DNA of 64,000 bases. It comes from a virus. The position numbers were made by a program, and so were the translations under genes. The notes beneath the pieces are model-generated. The model was not told the origin of the DNA. It was given only the letters and a program-made list of their open reading frames with translations, and searched no databases. How positions within the stretch are numbered: the stretch's first letter is position 1; each line of letters starts with the position of its first letter. Below, in pieces: positions 57,364 through 64,000 of this stretch. The stretch lies in IMG/VR virus record IMGVR_UViG_3300047554_000303, positions 27,621-91,620 of that record; one strand, 5' to 3'.

Positions 57364-57978
57364 TTACGCTGAAACCGCTCCAGCTGCGTAGCTGGTTGGT
57401 GCAGTGCTAGTTAGGCTAGAAGCCCAGTTGAGGTCAAATCCCTCGTGAACCAAGGTCATCTGCTCAACGAAGATGGCGTTGTCACCTGCGTTTAGGTCCG
57501 AGTAAGCAACGCTGGTAGGCCATGCGTTGTAGACCTTGAAACGAAGAGAGACGTGGTCATCTCCAGCAGTGCCTGCTCCGCTAACCTGAGTAGAGCCAGG
57601 GACTGGGTGGGTTAGCACTGCAATCTCTAGGTCTGCACGGAAGCTCTTAGCGAGGGTGTTTGAGGAGCCACCTTCTACGGTAGCGAACAGCTCACGCATC
57701 CACTTCCAGTTCTGGTTAGTGCCGATGATTACACCGCGCTGAAGCGTAATAGGTGCAAACGTGGTCTGACCAGGAATCTGGTGAACGGTGGTGTTGTAGC
57801 CACCCTCACGGTAAGGAATAGAGTCAGTGGTGACCGCTAGTCCGCCAACCGAAGTAAACCCTAGAGTTACAGGGCTTAGCCAAGTGGCGTCCTTGGAGTG
57901 AGGAGTGAAGGTAACCAGAAACCTAAAGTTTCTGATTGGGTCAGTCTCTAGAGTTGACCTGTTGTTTAGAATAGGCAT
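57364..57978 (-). CDS. Tail tube protein
   Basis: 204 residues. ETDPIRNFRFLVTFTPHS, then GFTSVGGLAVTTDSIPYREG and TTFAPITLQRGVI, are the conserved blocks of gp19-like tail tube proteins. Forms the inner tube through which DNA passes. Directly downstream of the sheath gene, as expected. Confidence 0.88.
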   Translation of the reverse strand: MPILNNRSTLETDPIRNFRFLVTFTPHSKDATWLSPVTLGFTSVGGLAVTTDSIPYREGGYNTTVHQIPGQTTFAPITLQRGVIIGTNQNWKWMRELFATVEGGSSNTLAKSFRADLEIAVLTHPVPGSTQVSGAGTAGDDHVSLRFKVYNAWPTSVAYSDLNAGDNAIFVEQMTLVHEGFDLNWASSLTSTAPTSYAAGAVSA

Positions 57979-57994
57979 TTGTCTATCTCCTTAA

Positions 57995-59488
57995 TTAGTT
58001 AGCAGTCTTCTGGCTCAAGGTGATGACTACGAACTCAGCTGGGTACTGCAGAGCAACACCAATCTCAATACGTACTTCACCATTAGCAATTGACTCTGGA
58101 GTGTTGTTCTCGGCGTCTACCTTCACGAAGAAAGCCTCAGCCTGAGTAGCACCACGTAGACCGCCTTGGTTGCGGTAGTCGTTTAGGAACACAGTTACAG
58201 CAGTGCTGATTCGGTTCCATAGACGCTCATCGTTGTTCTCAAAGAGTGCGAACTCAGTTAGGTCCTTCAAGCTCTTCTTGATGTAGATGAGGGAGCGACG
58301 CATGTTGACGTAGCGGTTAGCAGTGCCGTCCTGTAGAAGGGTACGGCCACCCATTGCTACGATGCCTGCACCTGGAATGCTACGAAGAGCGTTAACAGGA
58401 GTTGCAGCGGAGTTTAGGGTGTCTAGCTCAGAAGAAGTTAGGGTCTTCTCTAGAGCTACTGCGCCACGGACCTGAGCACGAACACCAGCTGGAGCCTTGA
58501 AAGGACCAGTCTGCTTGTCAGTCGCGATGTACTGTCCAGCCATTGCACCTGCAGGGCCAAGCTTACGTAGCGAAGAAGAGCTACGGCCTAGTGGGTCTGC
58601 GATGAAGATGTTTGGGTAGTAAACAGCAGCGTAGCTGGTAGCGTCTAGACCAGATGCGTAAGTAACAGCCTGAGCAACCGATAGGTTGTCGTCAGTGTCT
58701 ACCACAGCAAAGCCGTCGTTAGCCTCAGCCCAGCTGATGATTGCGTCGTGAACAGTCTTACCGTTGGTTGCACCTAGCACCGAGATAATCTCTGGAGCAA
58801 AGATGACCAGTGGCTGGTCAACAGTGGAGAAGGCGTCAACAGCAGTTACGTAGTCCGACGCAGCAGCAGCGGTTCCGTTAGTACCACCAGTTAGTGGTAG
58901 TGGGGTTCCAGAAGTTGCTGGGGCAGTTGCGTTGTCAGTGATGGTCACTGAGATGTTGGCCGAAGACTGGTTAACTACGGTAGCTACGTAGTCAGTCGAC
59001 GCAGTGTCATTGAACACTACGTTAGTGAACTGCTCAAGTAGTACGTCGTTGTCTGGGCTAGAAGCAACCTCCTTGAATACAGATAGGTTGTAGAAGCCAG
59101 AGATGGCTGCTGCAGTAATCTGAATACGTAGGTTGTTTCCGTCTGCACCACGGTTCTTAGCTACCACGGTACCTACAGCGGCACCAGTGCCAGTACGAGG
59201 GATAGACACGGCTGCGGCAGCAGCGTCAGATGCCAGCACGCGCTTCACGTACAGCTCAGAGCCACCATTCTGGAAGAACTGAGCTACACCGAAGGTAGCT
59301 GGGAATGAAATGCTGTAACTGCCGAACTTCTGTACAAAGTCATACCATGAAGTAACACGGGTTACAGTTTCGGGACCCTGAGCAAATACACCGAGAGCGG
59401 CACCCGCAGCGTTTGCGGTTCCAGTTACGGTAATTGGCGCAGGAAGTAGGCGCTCGCTGATGTAGACGCCTGGACGACCGTAAGTCAT
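57995..59488 (-). CDS. Tail sheath protein
   Basis: 497 residues. Begins TYGRPGVYISERLLPAPITV; FFQNGGSELYVKRVL near 68-82 and SIPGAGIVAMGGRTL, TEFALFENNDERLWNRIS near the C-terminal half are family signatures. Contractile sheath around the tube; it defines the virus as a myovirus. Confidence 0.93.
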   Translation of the reverse strand: MTYGRPGVYISERLLPAPITVTGTANAAGAALGVFAQGPETVTRVTSWYDFVQKFGSYSISFPATFGVAQFFQNGGSELYVKRVLASDAAAAAVSIPRTGTGAAVGTVVAKNRGADGNNLRIQITAAAISGFYNLSVFKEVASSPDNDVLLEQFTNVVFNDTASTDYVATVVNQSSANISVTITDNATAPATSGTPLPLTGGTNGTAAAASDYVTAVDAFSTVDQPLVIFAPEIISVLGATNGKTVHDAIISWAEANDGFAVVDTDDNLSVAQAVTYASGLDATSYAAVYYPNIFIADPLGRSSSSLRKLGPAGAMAGQYIATDKQTGPFKAPAGVRAQVRGAVALEKTLTSSELDTLNSAATPVNALRSIPGAGIVAMGGRTLLQDGTANRYVNMRRSLIYIKKSLKDLTEFALFENNDERLWNRISTAVTVFLNDYRNQGGLRGATQAEAFFVKVDAENNTPESIANGEVRIEIGVALQYPAEFVVITLSQKTAN

Positions 59489-59531
59489 CTTTATCTCCTA
59501 ACTAGTTGGTTTTATTTCTAAGGGTTCCGAA

Positions 59532-60179
59532 TTATTCCGAAAGTACTTGCTCGCCAGTCCCCAGATAAACTGGAGCCATCGTACGACCACCAGCACGCTC
59601 AGGAGCTGGGTCTTCAATGTGGACTTCAAGGACCTTGTTGAGGATTTTGTAAGTTGCCTGCGAAATCTCGCTAGAGACTCGCACGGTTATTGCGTTGATA
59701 AACAGCCTCTTTGACTGCTCAGTGACATCTCTTTTAGTGATGTCTAACACGTCAAGCCTTCGGACAGTGTTGTCGTCTAGCTCTAGCGTGCCAAATCTAA
59801 TAGGTAGCTTTACCCCAAGTAACTGGCTCATAATAGCGCGGTCATGTCTAGGGTGCCTAGAATACGTTGTAATTTGGTAGTCAACGTTTACAGGGATAGG
59901 CAGGTCAATTTCAAATGCCTCGTTAGTACCGACTACTACGTCTCCCTGCAAGTAAGCAGCGTTAGTCTTTCCACGCATTTCACGTAGGTTGTCACGGTTA
60001 ACGTCAATCATGTCAATCGTGATGTAAGGGTAAGTCTGAGAGCGAATCTCTTGGTCAGGCTGGCCGAACCAAACACCGACAGGTCTGGCAATGCCTTCTT
60101 CGTCAGCCTTCTGGTCAGTGACAGTCATTCCCTGCAGTCTTTCACGCAGGGCCTTGTCTTCAGAGAGCAAAAATGTCAT
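59532..60179 (-). CDS. Tail terminator/neck-associated protein
   Basis: 215 residues from the ATG at 60179, preferred over a GTG at 60206 because GGAGG lies 6 bases upstream. Mixed alpha/beta with QTYPYITIDMIDVNRDNLRE. Its place directly before the sheath gene suggests a tail terminator or sheath-completion protein. No exact family recognised. Confidence 0.6.
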   Translation of the reverse strand: MTFLLSEDKALRERLQGMTVTDQKADEEGIARPVGVWFGQPDQEIRSQTYPYITIDMIDVNRDNLREMRGKTNAAYLQGDVVVGTNEAFEIDLPIPVNVDYQITTYSRHPRHDRAIMSQLLGVKLPIRFGTLELDDNTVRRLDVLDITKRDVTEQSKRLFINAITVRVSSEISQATYKILNKVLEVHIEDPAPERAGGRTMAPVYLGTGEQVLSE

Positions 60180-60180
60180 G

Positions 60181-60453
60181 TTATCCCTCCAACTTGCTGT
60201 CGACACGGTTCATAAAACGGCGCATTACAGCGTTAGGACGGCGAAACTCAGTGCCGTACTCCCAAGAGTGGATGTCGTTGCGTAGCTCATCAGGGTAGTC
60301 GATGCTGACTTTACCGTCGGAGGAGTTAACACTAAGAGAACGTGCGAGACCTTCAGGCCAGCCGCTGTTTACGGCAGAGCTACGCAAGTCCCTAGATAGA
60401 CCTACGGTTTTCTTTTGAATGCTCTTGTGAAGGGTGCTAATTACGTCGTTCAA
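60181..60453 (-). CDS. Neck/tail completion-like protein
   Basis: 90 residues. IHSWEYGTEFRRPNAVMRRF with a basic end (NRVDSKLEG) resembles HK97-gp10-type head-tail joining proteins. Overlaps the upstream gene by 17 bases. Function inferred from position and length. Confidence 0.55.
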   Translation of the reverse strand: MNDVISTLHKSIQKKTVGLSRDLRSSAVNSGWPEGLARSLSVNSSDGKVSIDYPDELRNDIHSWEYGTEFRRPNAVMRRFMNRVDSKLEG

Positions 60454-60712
60454 CTTTGCGACCTATTGGCTGTGGAGTTTGCTGCTTGCTGTTAGGAACA
60501 TAGCCTGCGAGTAACTGTGCCACCATTGCTTCTTGGCGGTTGTTAGGCTGGTAGTCAGTAGCCCCACGAACAAACTCGCCTCTTTCTTCAAAGAGGTAGT
60601 AGTCGTTGACTCTTTCCCACCAGGGCTTTACATCCTTGGCAAACATAGCAAAATCCCCAATCAGAGGCGCAGTTCTAGCAACGCTAGGCAGACTCCGCAC
60701 GGAGTTCTGCAC
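60437..60712 (-). CDS. Small protein of the neck region
   Basis: 91 residues, basic end (PIGRKVERRN). Aromatic-rich middle (WWERVNDYYLFEERG). Lies between HNH and the neck-like protein; may be part of the connector. No family recognised. Confidence 0.55.
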   Translation of the reverse strand: MQNSVRSLPSVARTAPLIGDFAMFAKDVKPWWERVNDYYLFEERGEFVRGATDYQPNNRQEAMVAQLLAGYVPNSKQQTPQPIGRKVERRN

Positions 60713-60714
60713 TA

Positions 60715-61110
60715 CTAGGATAGGGAAGAATCTTGGGTTACGAGGGGTGAACGGTAACGAGTAAAGTGGTCTTTATTGAGGTAGCTCTTTAGGTTGTGGC
60801 AGTTGGCACACAGTGTCCTAAAGTTTGACGGGCTGTTGTTGTACTTGTTGCCGTCAATGTGGTCCACCGTCAGCTGGCAGTCATGCTCAGGTAAGAACCC
60901 ACAGCGCTCACAGTGGTCTTTACGGTGAAAGTCCCATGGGCGTTCAATAGAGGTCTTTGTAACAAGGTATTTACGGTAGCAGCGATAGTACTGCTTTTGA
61001 TTTGCTTTTTTTGCGTAGCTCTTGCGCACTCGCACAGAAGGCCCACAGACAAGACAATCCCCCACCAGAGCGTCTTCATTGACGTTGGTGAGGGAATGTT
61101 TTATAGCCAT
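60715..61110 (-). CDS. HNH endonuclease
   Basis: 131 residues. HCERCGF, then LTVDHIDGNKYNNSPSNFRT and CANCHNLKSY: the bbalpha-metal motif with two Cys pairs. It is probably a homing or free-standing HNH nuclease inserted in the structural region, or part of a packaging endonuclease. It separates neck genes from the run of small basic proteins. Confidence 0.85.
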   Translation of the reverse strand: MAIKHSLTNVNEDALVGDCLVCGPSVRVRKSYAKKANQKQYYRCYRKYLVTKTSIERPWDFHRKDHCERCGFLPEHDCQLTVDHIDGNKYNNSPSNFRTLCANCHNLKSYLNKDHFTRYRSPLVTQDSSLS

Positions 61111-61130
61111 TCTAGTTCCTTGTCGGGTTA

Positions 61131-61187
61131 CTAGTTTGGTAGTTTATCATCTTTCTTACCGCAACCGCAGTTCTGACACCCGCACAT
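61131..61187 (-). CDS. 18-residue Cys-rich peptide
   Basis: MCGCQNCGCGKKDDKLPN: four Cys in an 18-residue frame whose ATG overlaps the previous stop (TAATG). The same style appears in the 28-residue peptide at 61903-61989. It could bind a metal, but expression is unproven. Confidence 0.4.
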   Translation of the reverse strand: MCGCQNCGCGKKDDKLPN

Positions 61188-61324
61188 TACTTTTTCCCCT
61201 TCATTTGTCCTTTAGAGTTTTTCATTCTATCGGACAAGTTCTGGCTACGCTTCATCTGAGGGTGCTTCTCGTACGAGGGCTTCTTAGGGTCAAGCCCTTC
61301 TACCTTCTTCTTAGGTCTAGCCAT
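61187..61324 (-). CDS. Small lysine-rich protein
   Basis: 45 residues, about one third Lys/Arg (MARPKKKVEGLDPKKPSYEK). One-base overlaps with both neighbours. Probably a DNA-binding virion component. Confidence 0.6.
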   Translation of the reverse strand: MARPKKKVEGLDPKKPSYEKHPQMKRSQNLSDRMKNSKGQMKGKK

Positions 61325-61605
61325 TACTTCTTACCTGCTCTACGCTTGTTCTCTTTGGCGGTGTTCTTGCCTTTATCCATCAGCTGAAGGTTACCCTTGC
61401 GGTCATCGCTGTGGTTGTTGTTCTTGTGGTCAACAGTTTTGCTCTTGCTCTTAATCTTGCCGTGGTCAGACTCATAGTCAGCACGAGCTTTGTTCTTAGA
61501 AGTAGTTACCCACTTACCATCTACCTTTTCCTTGTAGACGTAGATAGGTCGACCACCGTTGGCCTTAGAGCCTTTGTATGGTCCAAACTTCTTCTTTTCT
61601 GCCAC
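61324..61605 (-). CDS. Small basic HNH-like protein
   Basis: 93 residues from the GTG at 61605 (or 61614). Contains RPIYVYKEKVDGKWVTTSKN and TVDHKNNNHSDDRKGNLQLM, where D-H and N-x-N fit an HNH-like bbalpha element. Lys-rich. Might be a small homing-type nuclease or a structural protein built on that fold. Confidence 0.55.
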   Translation of the reverse strand: MAEKKKFGPYKGSKANGGRPIYVYKEKVDGKWVTTSKNKARADYESDHGKIKSKSKTVDHKNNNHSDDRKGNLQLMDKGKNTAKENKRRAGKK

Positions 61606-61607
61606 TA

Positions 61608-61916
61608 TTACCACTTAACCTTGTCGGCCCAGTATGCTGCGGACATCTTGCCCTTAGCAATGTTCTTAGCGTGACGAGCCTTGAAGCTCTTACGCTTAGC
61701 CTTCATGCGCTCAGACTCTCCAGGCTTTGGCTTTCCAGCGGTCTCGGCACCTTGCTCACCAAAACGGATAGTCTTAATCTGGTTGCCTTCTTTAGCAACG
61801 ACAACGTGAGACTTCTTAGCTCCTGGGGTAGCCTTAGGCTTGTTGTAGCCTGACACTCCCGCACGCTCTAGGCGTGGGTCCTTCTTTTTGCCGTGAGGCT
61901 TTTTACTTTCTGCCAT
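61608..61916 (-). CDS. Basic conserved virus protein
   Basis: 102 residues from the ATG at 61916; an upstream in-frame start would overlap more of the Cys-rich gene. KSHVVVAKEGNQIKTIRFGE and the AKRKSFKARHAKNIAKGKMS end resemble a small conserved protein of cyanophages and other aquatic viruses (DUF6321-like, from memory). Role unknown; Lys/Arg-rich tail suggests nucleic-acid contact. Confidence 0.6.
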   Translation of the reverse strand: MAESKKPHGKKKDPRLERAGVSGYNKPKATPGAKKSHVVVAKEGNQIKTIRFGEQGAETAGKPKPGESERMKAKRKSFKARHAKNIAKGKMSAAYWADKVKW

Positions 61917-61989
61917 ATTTCGCTGCCTTCTTAGTTGACTTAACCTTCTTCTTGCATGATGCGCAAGAGCCACACTTACAAGTTGCCAT
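61903..61989 (-). CDS. 28-residue Cys-rich basic peptide
   Basis: MATCKCGSCASC then KKKVKSTKKAAKYGRK: four Cys at the front and a basic tail. Overlaps the next gene by 14 bases and follows the previous stop directly (TAAATG). Possibly metal binding. Confidence 0.45.
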   Translation of the reverse strand: MATCKCGSCASCKKKVKSTKKAAKYGRK

Positions 61990-62127
61990 TTACTTCTTCT
62001 TTGCCTTCATTGCGCCGCCCTTTTTCATCTGAGCAGCCTTGATGATGTCGCCACGGGTAATCTTGCCCTTGTCGCCAGACATAGCTGCTAGCTTCTGCTG
62101 CTTAGGGGCCATCTTCTTTTCAGCCAT
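61990..62127 (-). CDS. Small lysine-rich protein
   Basis: 45 residues, ATG at 62127; Lys/Ala/Gly-rich (MAEKKMAPKQQKLAAMSGDK) with a KITRGDIIKAAQ helix. Part of a run of MAE-starting basic mini-proteins. No family recognised. Confidence 0.55.
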   Translation of the reverse strand: MAEKKMAPKQQKLAAMSGDKGKITRGDIIKAAQMKKGGAMKAKKK

Positions 62128-62135
62128 TTACGGTC

Positions 62136-62372
62136 CTATCTGTGCTTTGCTGTTTTCTTAGCAATCTTTTTTGGTTGTGCTACGAACTGCTTGCCCTTCT
62201 TGTTGCCAGCAGCTTTTGCTTTATTTGTTGCAGCCTTTTCAGCAGGGGTTAATTCGCTCCATGCCTTCTTTGGCAAGTAACGCTTCTTTCCCTTGGACTC
62301 TGAGCCGTCGTGGGTTGTCCACTCTTGCTTAGTCCATTCCTTCAAGGACTTCTGGGACTTAGCGAGTGCCAT
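62136..62372 (-). CDS. DUF5872-like small basic protein
   Basis: 78 residues. KEWTKQEWTTHDGSESKGKK then RYLPKKAWSELTPAEKAATN fit a small conserved family (DUF5872-like, from memory) carried by aquatic phages and giant viruses. Lys/Ala-rich tail (KKIAKKTAKHR). Probably binds DNA. Confidence 0.65.
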   Translation of the reverse strand: MALAKSQKSLKEWTKQEWTTHDGSESKGKKRYLPKKAWSELTPAEKAATNKAKAAGNKKGKQFVAQPKKIAKKTAKHR

Positions 62373-62563
62373 TACTTGTAGCCTCCGCCAGCCTTCTTAT
62401 ACTCAGAAGCTAGAAGCTGAGCCTTGCGAGCCGACCACTCACCAGGGTCGCCTCCCTTAGAGCCAGCCTTAATCTTATTAAAGAGTGCTTTACGCATTCC
62501 AGGCTTGGTGTAATTACCAGCTTCGTTTACCTTAGACTTAGTAGTCTTTTTCTTCTCTGCCAT
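62372..62563 (-). CDS. Small conserved basic protein
   Basis: 63 residues. KVNEAGNYTKPGMRKALFNK with GEWSARKAQLLASEYKKAGG is a recognisable conserved module in aquatic viruses. Function unknown. One-base overlaps on both sides place it in the same transcript. Confidence 0.65.
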   Translation of the reverse strand: MAEKKKTTKSKVNEAGNYTKPGMRKALFNKIKAGSKGGDPGEWSARKAQLLASEYKKAGGGYK

Positions 62564-62751
62564 TAGTCAGCCTTCTTGTAGCGAATCTTGGCGGATGGCT
62601 TACGCACAATCCCGCCTTTCTTAGACTTAATCTTTGCACCACCAGCACGGTACTTGGTGCTATCTAGGCTGGTCTCCACGTTGGCAGAGGGGTTCTTTCC
62701 CACTCGGGATGCGACACGGGCTTTGCGAATCTTCTTGCGTTCTTCAGCCAT
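62563..62751 (-). CDS. Small lysine/arginine-rich protein
   Basis: 62 residues (MAEERKKIRKARVASRVGKN), strongly basic and disordered. Likely DNA or RNA binding. One-base overlap with neighbours. Confidence 0.55.
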   Translation of the reverse strand: MAEERKKIRKARVASRVGKNPSANVETSLDSTKYRAGGAKIKSKKGGIVRKPSAKIRYKKAD

Positions 62752-63323
62752 TAGTCCTCCAACAGCTCTCTTAAGTCAGGGCGAGAAGGAGTTGCATACT
62801 TTGCAAACTGCTCGTCGTTGACTAGCTCTTCTGCGTTGACTTCATTACAGTCAATCGTTACTACTGCCCAACGGAAGCTAAAAGCACCACGGGGGTTAAC
62901 GCGGGTAGGAGTGAACACCTGACCACGGTAAAGAATACGGTCTTTAATGTGCTGGTTTGGCTCATTACGAAGTATCTCAGGCAAACGGTTCTTAACTTCA
63001 CCTGCGCTGATAACTAGGCGCAAAGTATCCGAAGTATAGAAACCGCGCTCGTTCATCTGGTTTCCACCACGTACAATCTGTGCAGAAATAGTAGGCATCT
63101 TAAACGGGGCCATCCAGCGACGGCCACCACCTTCAACGGAACTTGACACGTCATAGATGTCGTCTACTACGTTGTTGGCAGGGTCTTCTAAGTACCAGTC
63201 CTGCCAGCGGAACCAGTCCACGTCAATACCGACTTTGCCACCTAGCTCCTCGGCCATGGCTTCATACATGGATATGGCTTCATAATCCATGTCGAATCTG
63301 CCGATGATTTTACTGCCGCGCAT
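62751..63323 (-). CDS. Putative neck/head-tail connector protein
   Basis: 190 residues. Mixed alpha/beta with YEAISMYEAMAEELGGKVGI, FYTSDTLRLVISAGEV and FSFRWAVVTIDCNEVNAEEL. Its place upstream of the neck and sheath genes suggests a connector or head completion protein; no exact family recognised. Confidence 0.5.
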   Translation of the reverse strand: MRGSKIIGRFDMDYEAISMYEAMAEELGGKVGIDVDWFRWQDWYLEDPANNVVDDIYDVSSSVEGGGRRWMAPFKMPTISAQIVRGGNQMNERGFYTSDTLRLVISAGEVKNRLPEILRNEPNQHIKDRILYRGQVFTPTRVNPRGAFSFRWAVVTIDCNEVNAEELVNDEQFAKYATPSRPDLRELLED

Positions 63324-63374
63324 GATGGCCTTTCTTACTAAATAAGTGTGCCCTATTTGATTTAAAAAATCAGG

Positions 63375-64000
63375 TTAGAAGCTGGACTTAACCCAGCTAG
63401 TGCCGTTGTAGACGTGCAGCGCTCCCTTATTCCAAGCAGTGCCATCGTAAGCATAAACCTCTTTAGGAGACCAAGTAGAGCCGTCAAAAACACTGACTTG
63501 GCCTGTAAGGTCAGGCTGGACTGAGCCGCTAAACGCTTGAGATACGCTGCCTTGTGCGTTGGTGGCAGTGATAGTAAAGGAGTAAGCAGTTCCGACAGAG
63601 CCTGTAGGAGTACCAGTTACAGCGCCTGTTGATGAGTTCAGCGACAAGCCTGCTGGCAAAGAACCTGACGTTACAGAGTAGTTAGGGCTGTTAGTAGCTG
63701 AGACCCCATCTGAGAAAGCCACTCCGTTAATGACAGTGCCAAGAGTGTTGTCAGTCCAGTTAGGAACTAGAACAATGCTCCCGCTAAATGACGCTGTAAT
63801 AGACCCTGAGCTATTAGACGCTTGAATAGTAAAGCTGTATGAGCCACTGCCGCTTGGAGTACCAGTAACTGCACCCGTAGACGAGTTAAGGGAGATACCT
63901 GCAGGCAGAGACCCTGCGCTAATGGTGTAGGTAGGGCTGTTAGTAGCGCTTACTGCGTCTGAGTACCCTCTTCCCTGCAAGAAACTGCCGAGAGTTTGGT
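63375..64000 (-). CDS. Ig-like (putative He_PIG) repeat protein, N-terminus outside window
   Basis: The frame runs off the right edge, so the start is missing; at least 208 codons are present. Two tandem modules of about 85 residues share SLPAGxSLNSSTGAVTGTP, YSFTI and a SGS spacing, the pattern of putative Ig repeats (He_PIG). The C-terminus ends in short YDGTxWxKG-type repeats (FDGSTW, YDGTAW, YNGTSW), typical of fibers and adhesins. Likely a virion fiber or host-binding protein. Confidence 0.8.
   Translation of the reverse strand, partial: QTLGSFLQGRGYSDAVSATNSPTYTISAGSLPAGISLNSSTGAVTGTPSGSGSYSFTIQASNSSGSITASFSGSIVLVPNWTDNTLGTVINGVAFSDGVSATNSPNYSVTSGSLPAGLSLNSSTGAVTGTPTGSVGTAYSFTITATNAQGSVSQAFSGSVQPDLTGQVSVFDGSTWSPKEVYAYDGTAWNKGALHVYNGTSWVKSSF

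Overview
This window is a continuous piece of a tailed, contractile (myovirus-type) bacteriophage genome, most likely one that infects an actinobacterium. The phage nature is direct: tail sheath, tail tube, tape measure, baseplate spike, gp25-like and J-like wedge proteins, a replication module and a lysis cassette. The actinobacterial host is inferred mainly from two WhiB-type iron-sulfur regulators, a family largely confined to Actinobacteria and their phages, and from frequent GTG starts with GTGA/ATGA overlaps. The moderate base composition and the small heat-shock protein would fit an aquatic actinobacterium, but that is only a guess. The capsid, portal and terminase genes are not in the window.

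Layout. Nearly all genes lie on the minus strand; one large block (9672-20109) is on the plus strand. From left to right: (1) 1-3312, lysis/export region: secreted Pro/Thr/Ser/Glu-rich protein, holin-like protein, two small proteins, a tRNA with anticodon UAA and a secreted NlpC/P60 peptidase. (2) 3418-9173, small accessory genes (FmdB-like zinc ribbon, Hsp20, DUF3310, a nuclease-like protein, a DnaQ-like exonuclease), including a gene-free 500-base stretch (4751-5257) dense in stems and carrying a tRNA-like T-arm plus anticodon arm. (3) 9174-9671, the divergent leader between the strands. (4) 9672-20109, about 30 tightly overlapping, mostly tiny genes, with one large pair in the middle: an AAA+ MoxR/CobS-like ATPase and a metallopeptidase-like/VWA protein; a WhiB gene closes the block. 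(5) 20174-23040, a TGT/DpdA-like protein, a HAD-like protein and a nucleotidyltransferase-like protein in tight succession. (6) 23068-29178, unknown, often basic and low-complexity proteins, two of them apparent paralogs. (7) 29222-45325, replication and recombination: SpoVS-like, RuvC-like and Hjc-like resolvases, glutaredoxin, Cas4-like nuclease, second WhiB, RecA, PolA-type polymerase, candidate ssDNA-binding protein, SNF2-type helicase, primase, DnaB-like helicase, DnaC-like loader and a winged-helix protein. (8) 45598-60712, tail and baseplate. (9) 60715-63323, an HNH endonuclease and a run of very small lysine-rich or cysteine-rich proteins. (10) 63375 to the right edge, a protein with tandem Ig-like repeats that continues outside the window.

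How the genes work together. The minus-strand replication genes form a near-complete replisome plus a recombination set (RecA, Cas4-like nuclease, two unrelated resolvase types). The tail genes follow the usual myovirus order read on the minus strand: sheath, tube, overlapping tail-assembly chaperones, tape measure with an M23 peptidase domain, hub, spike, wedge and fibers. The plus block looks like the early host-takeover set, judged only from its opposite strand, small gene size and dense overlaps.

Most interesting items: the candidate large structured RNA at 4751-5257, the AAA+/VWA pair, the TGT-like/HAD/nucleotidyltransferase cassette, a gene that seems to start with AUU (30719), and the cluster of tiny basic and Cys-rich proteins at 61131-62751.
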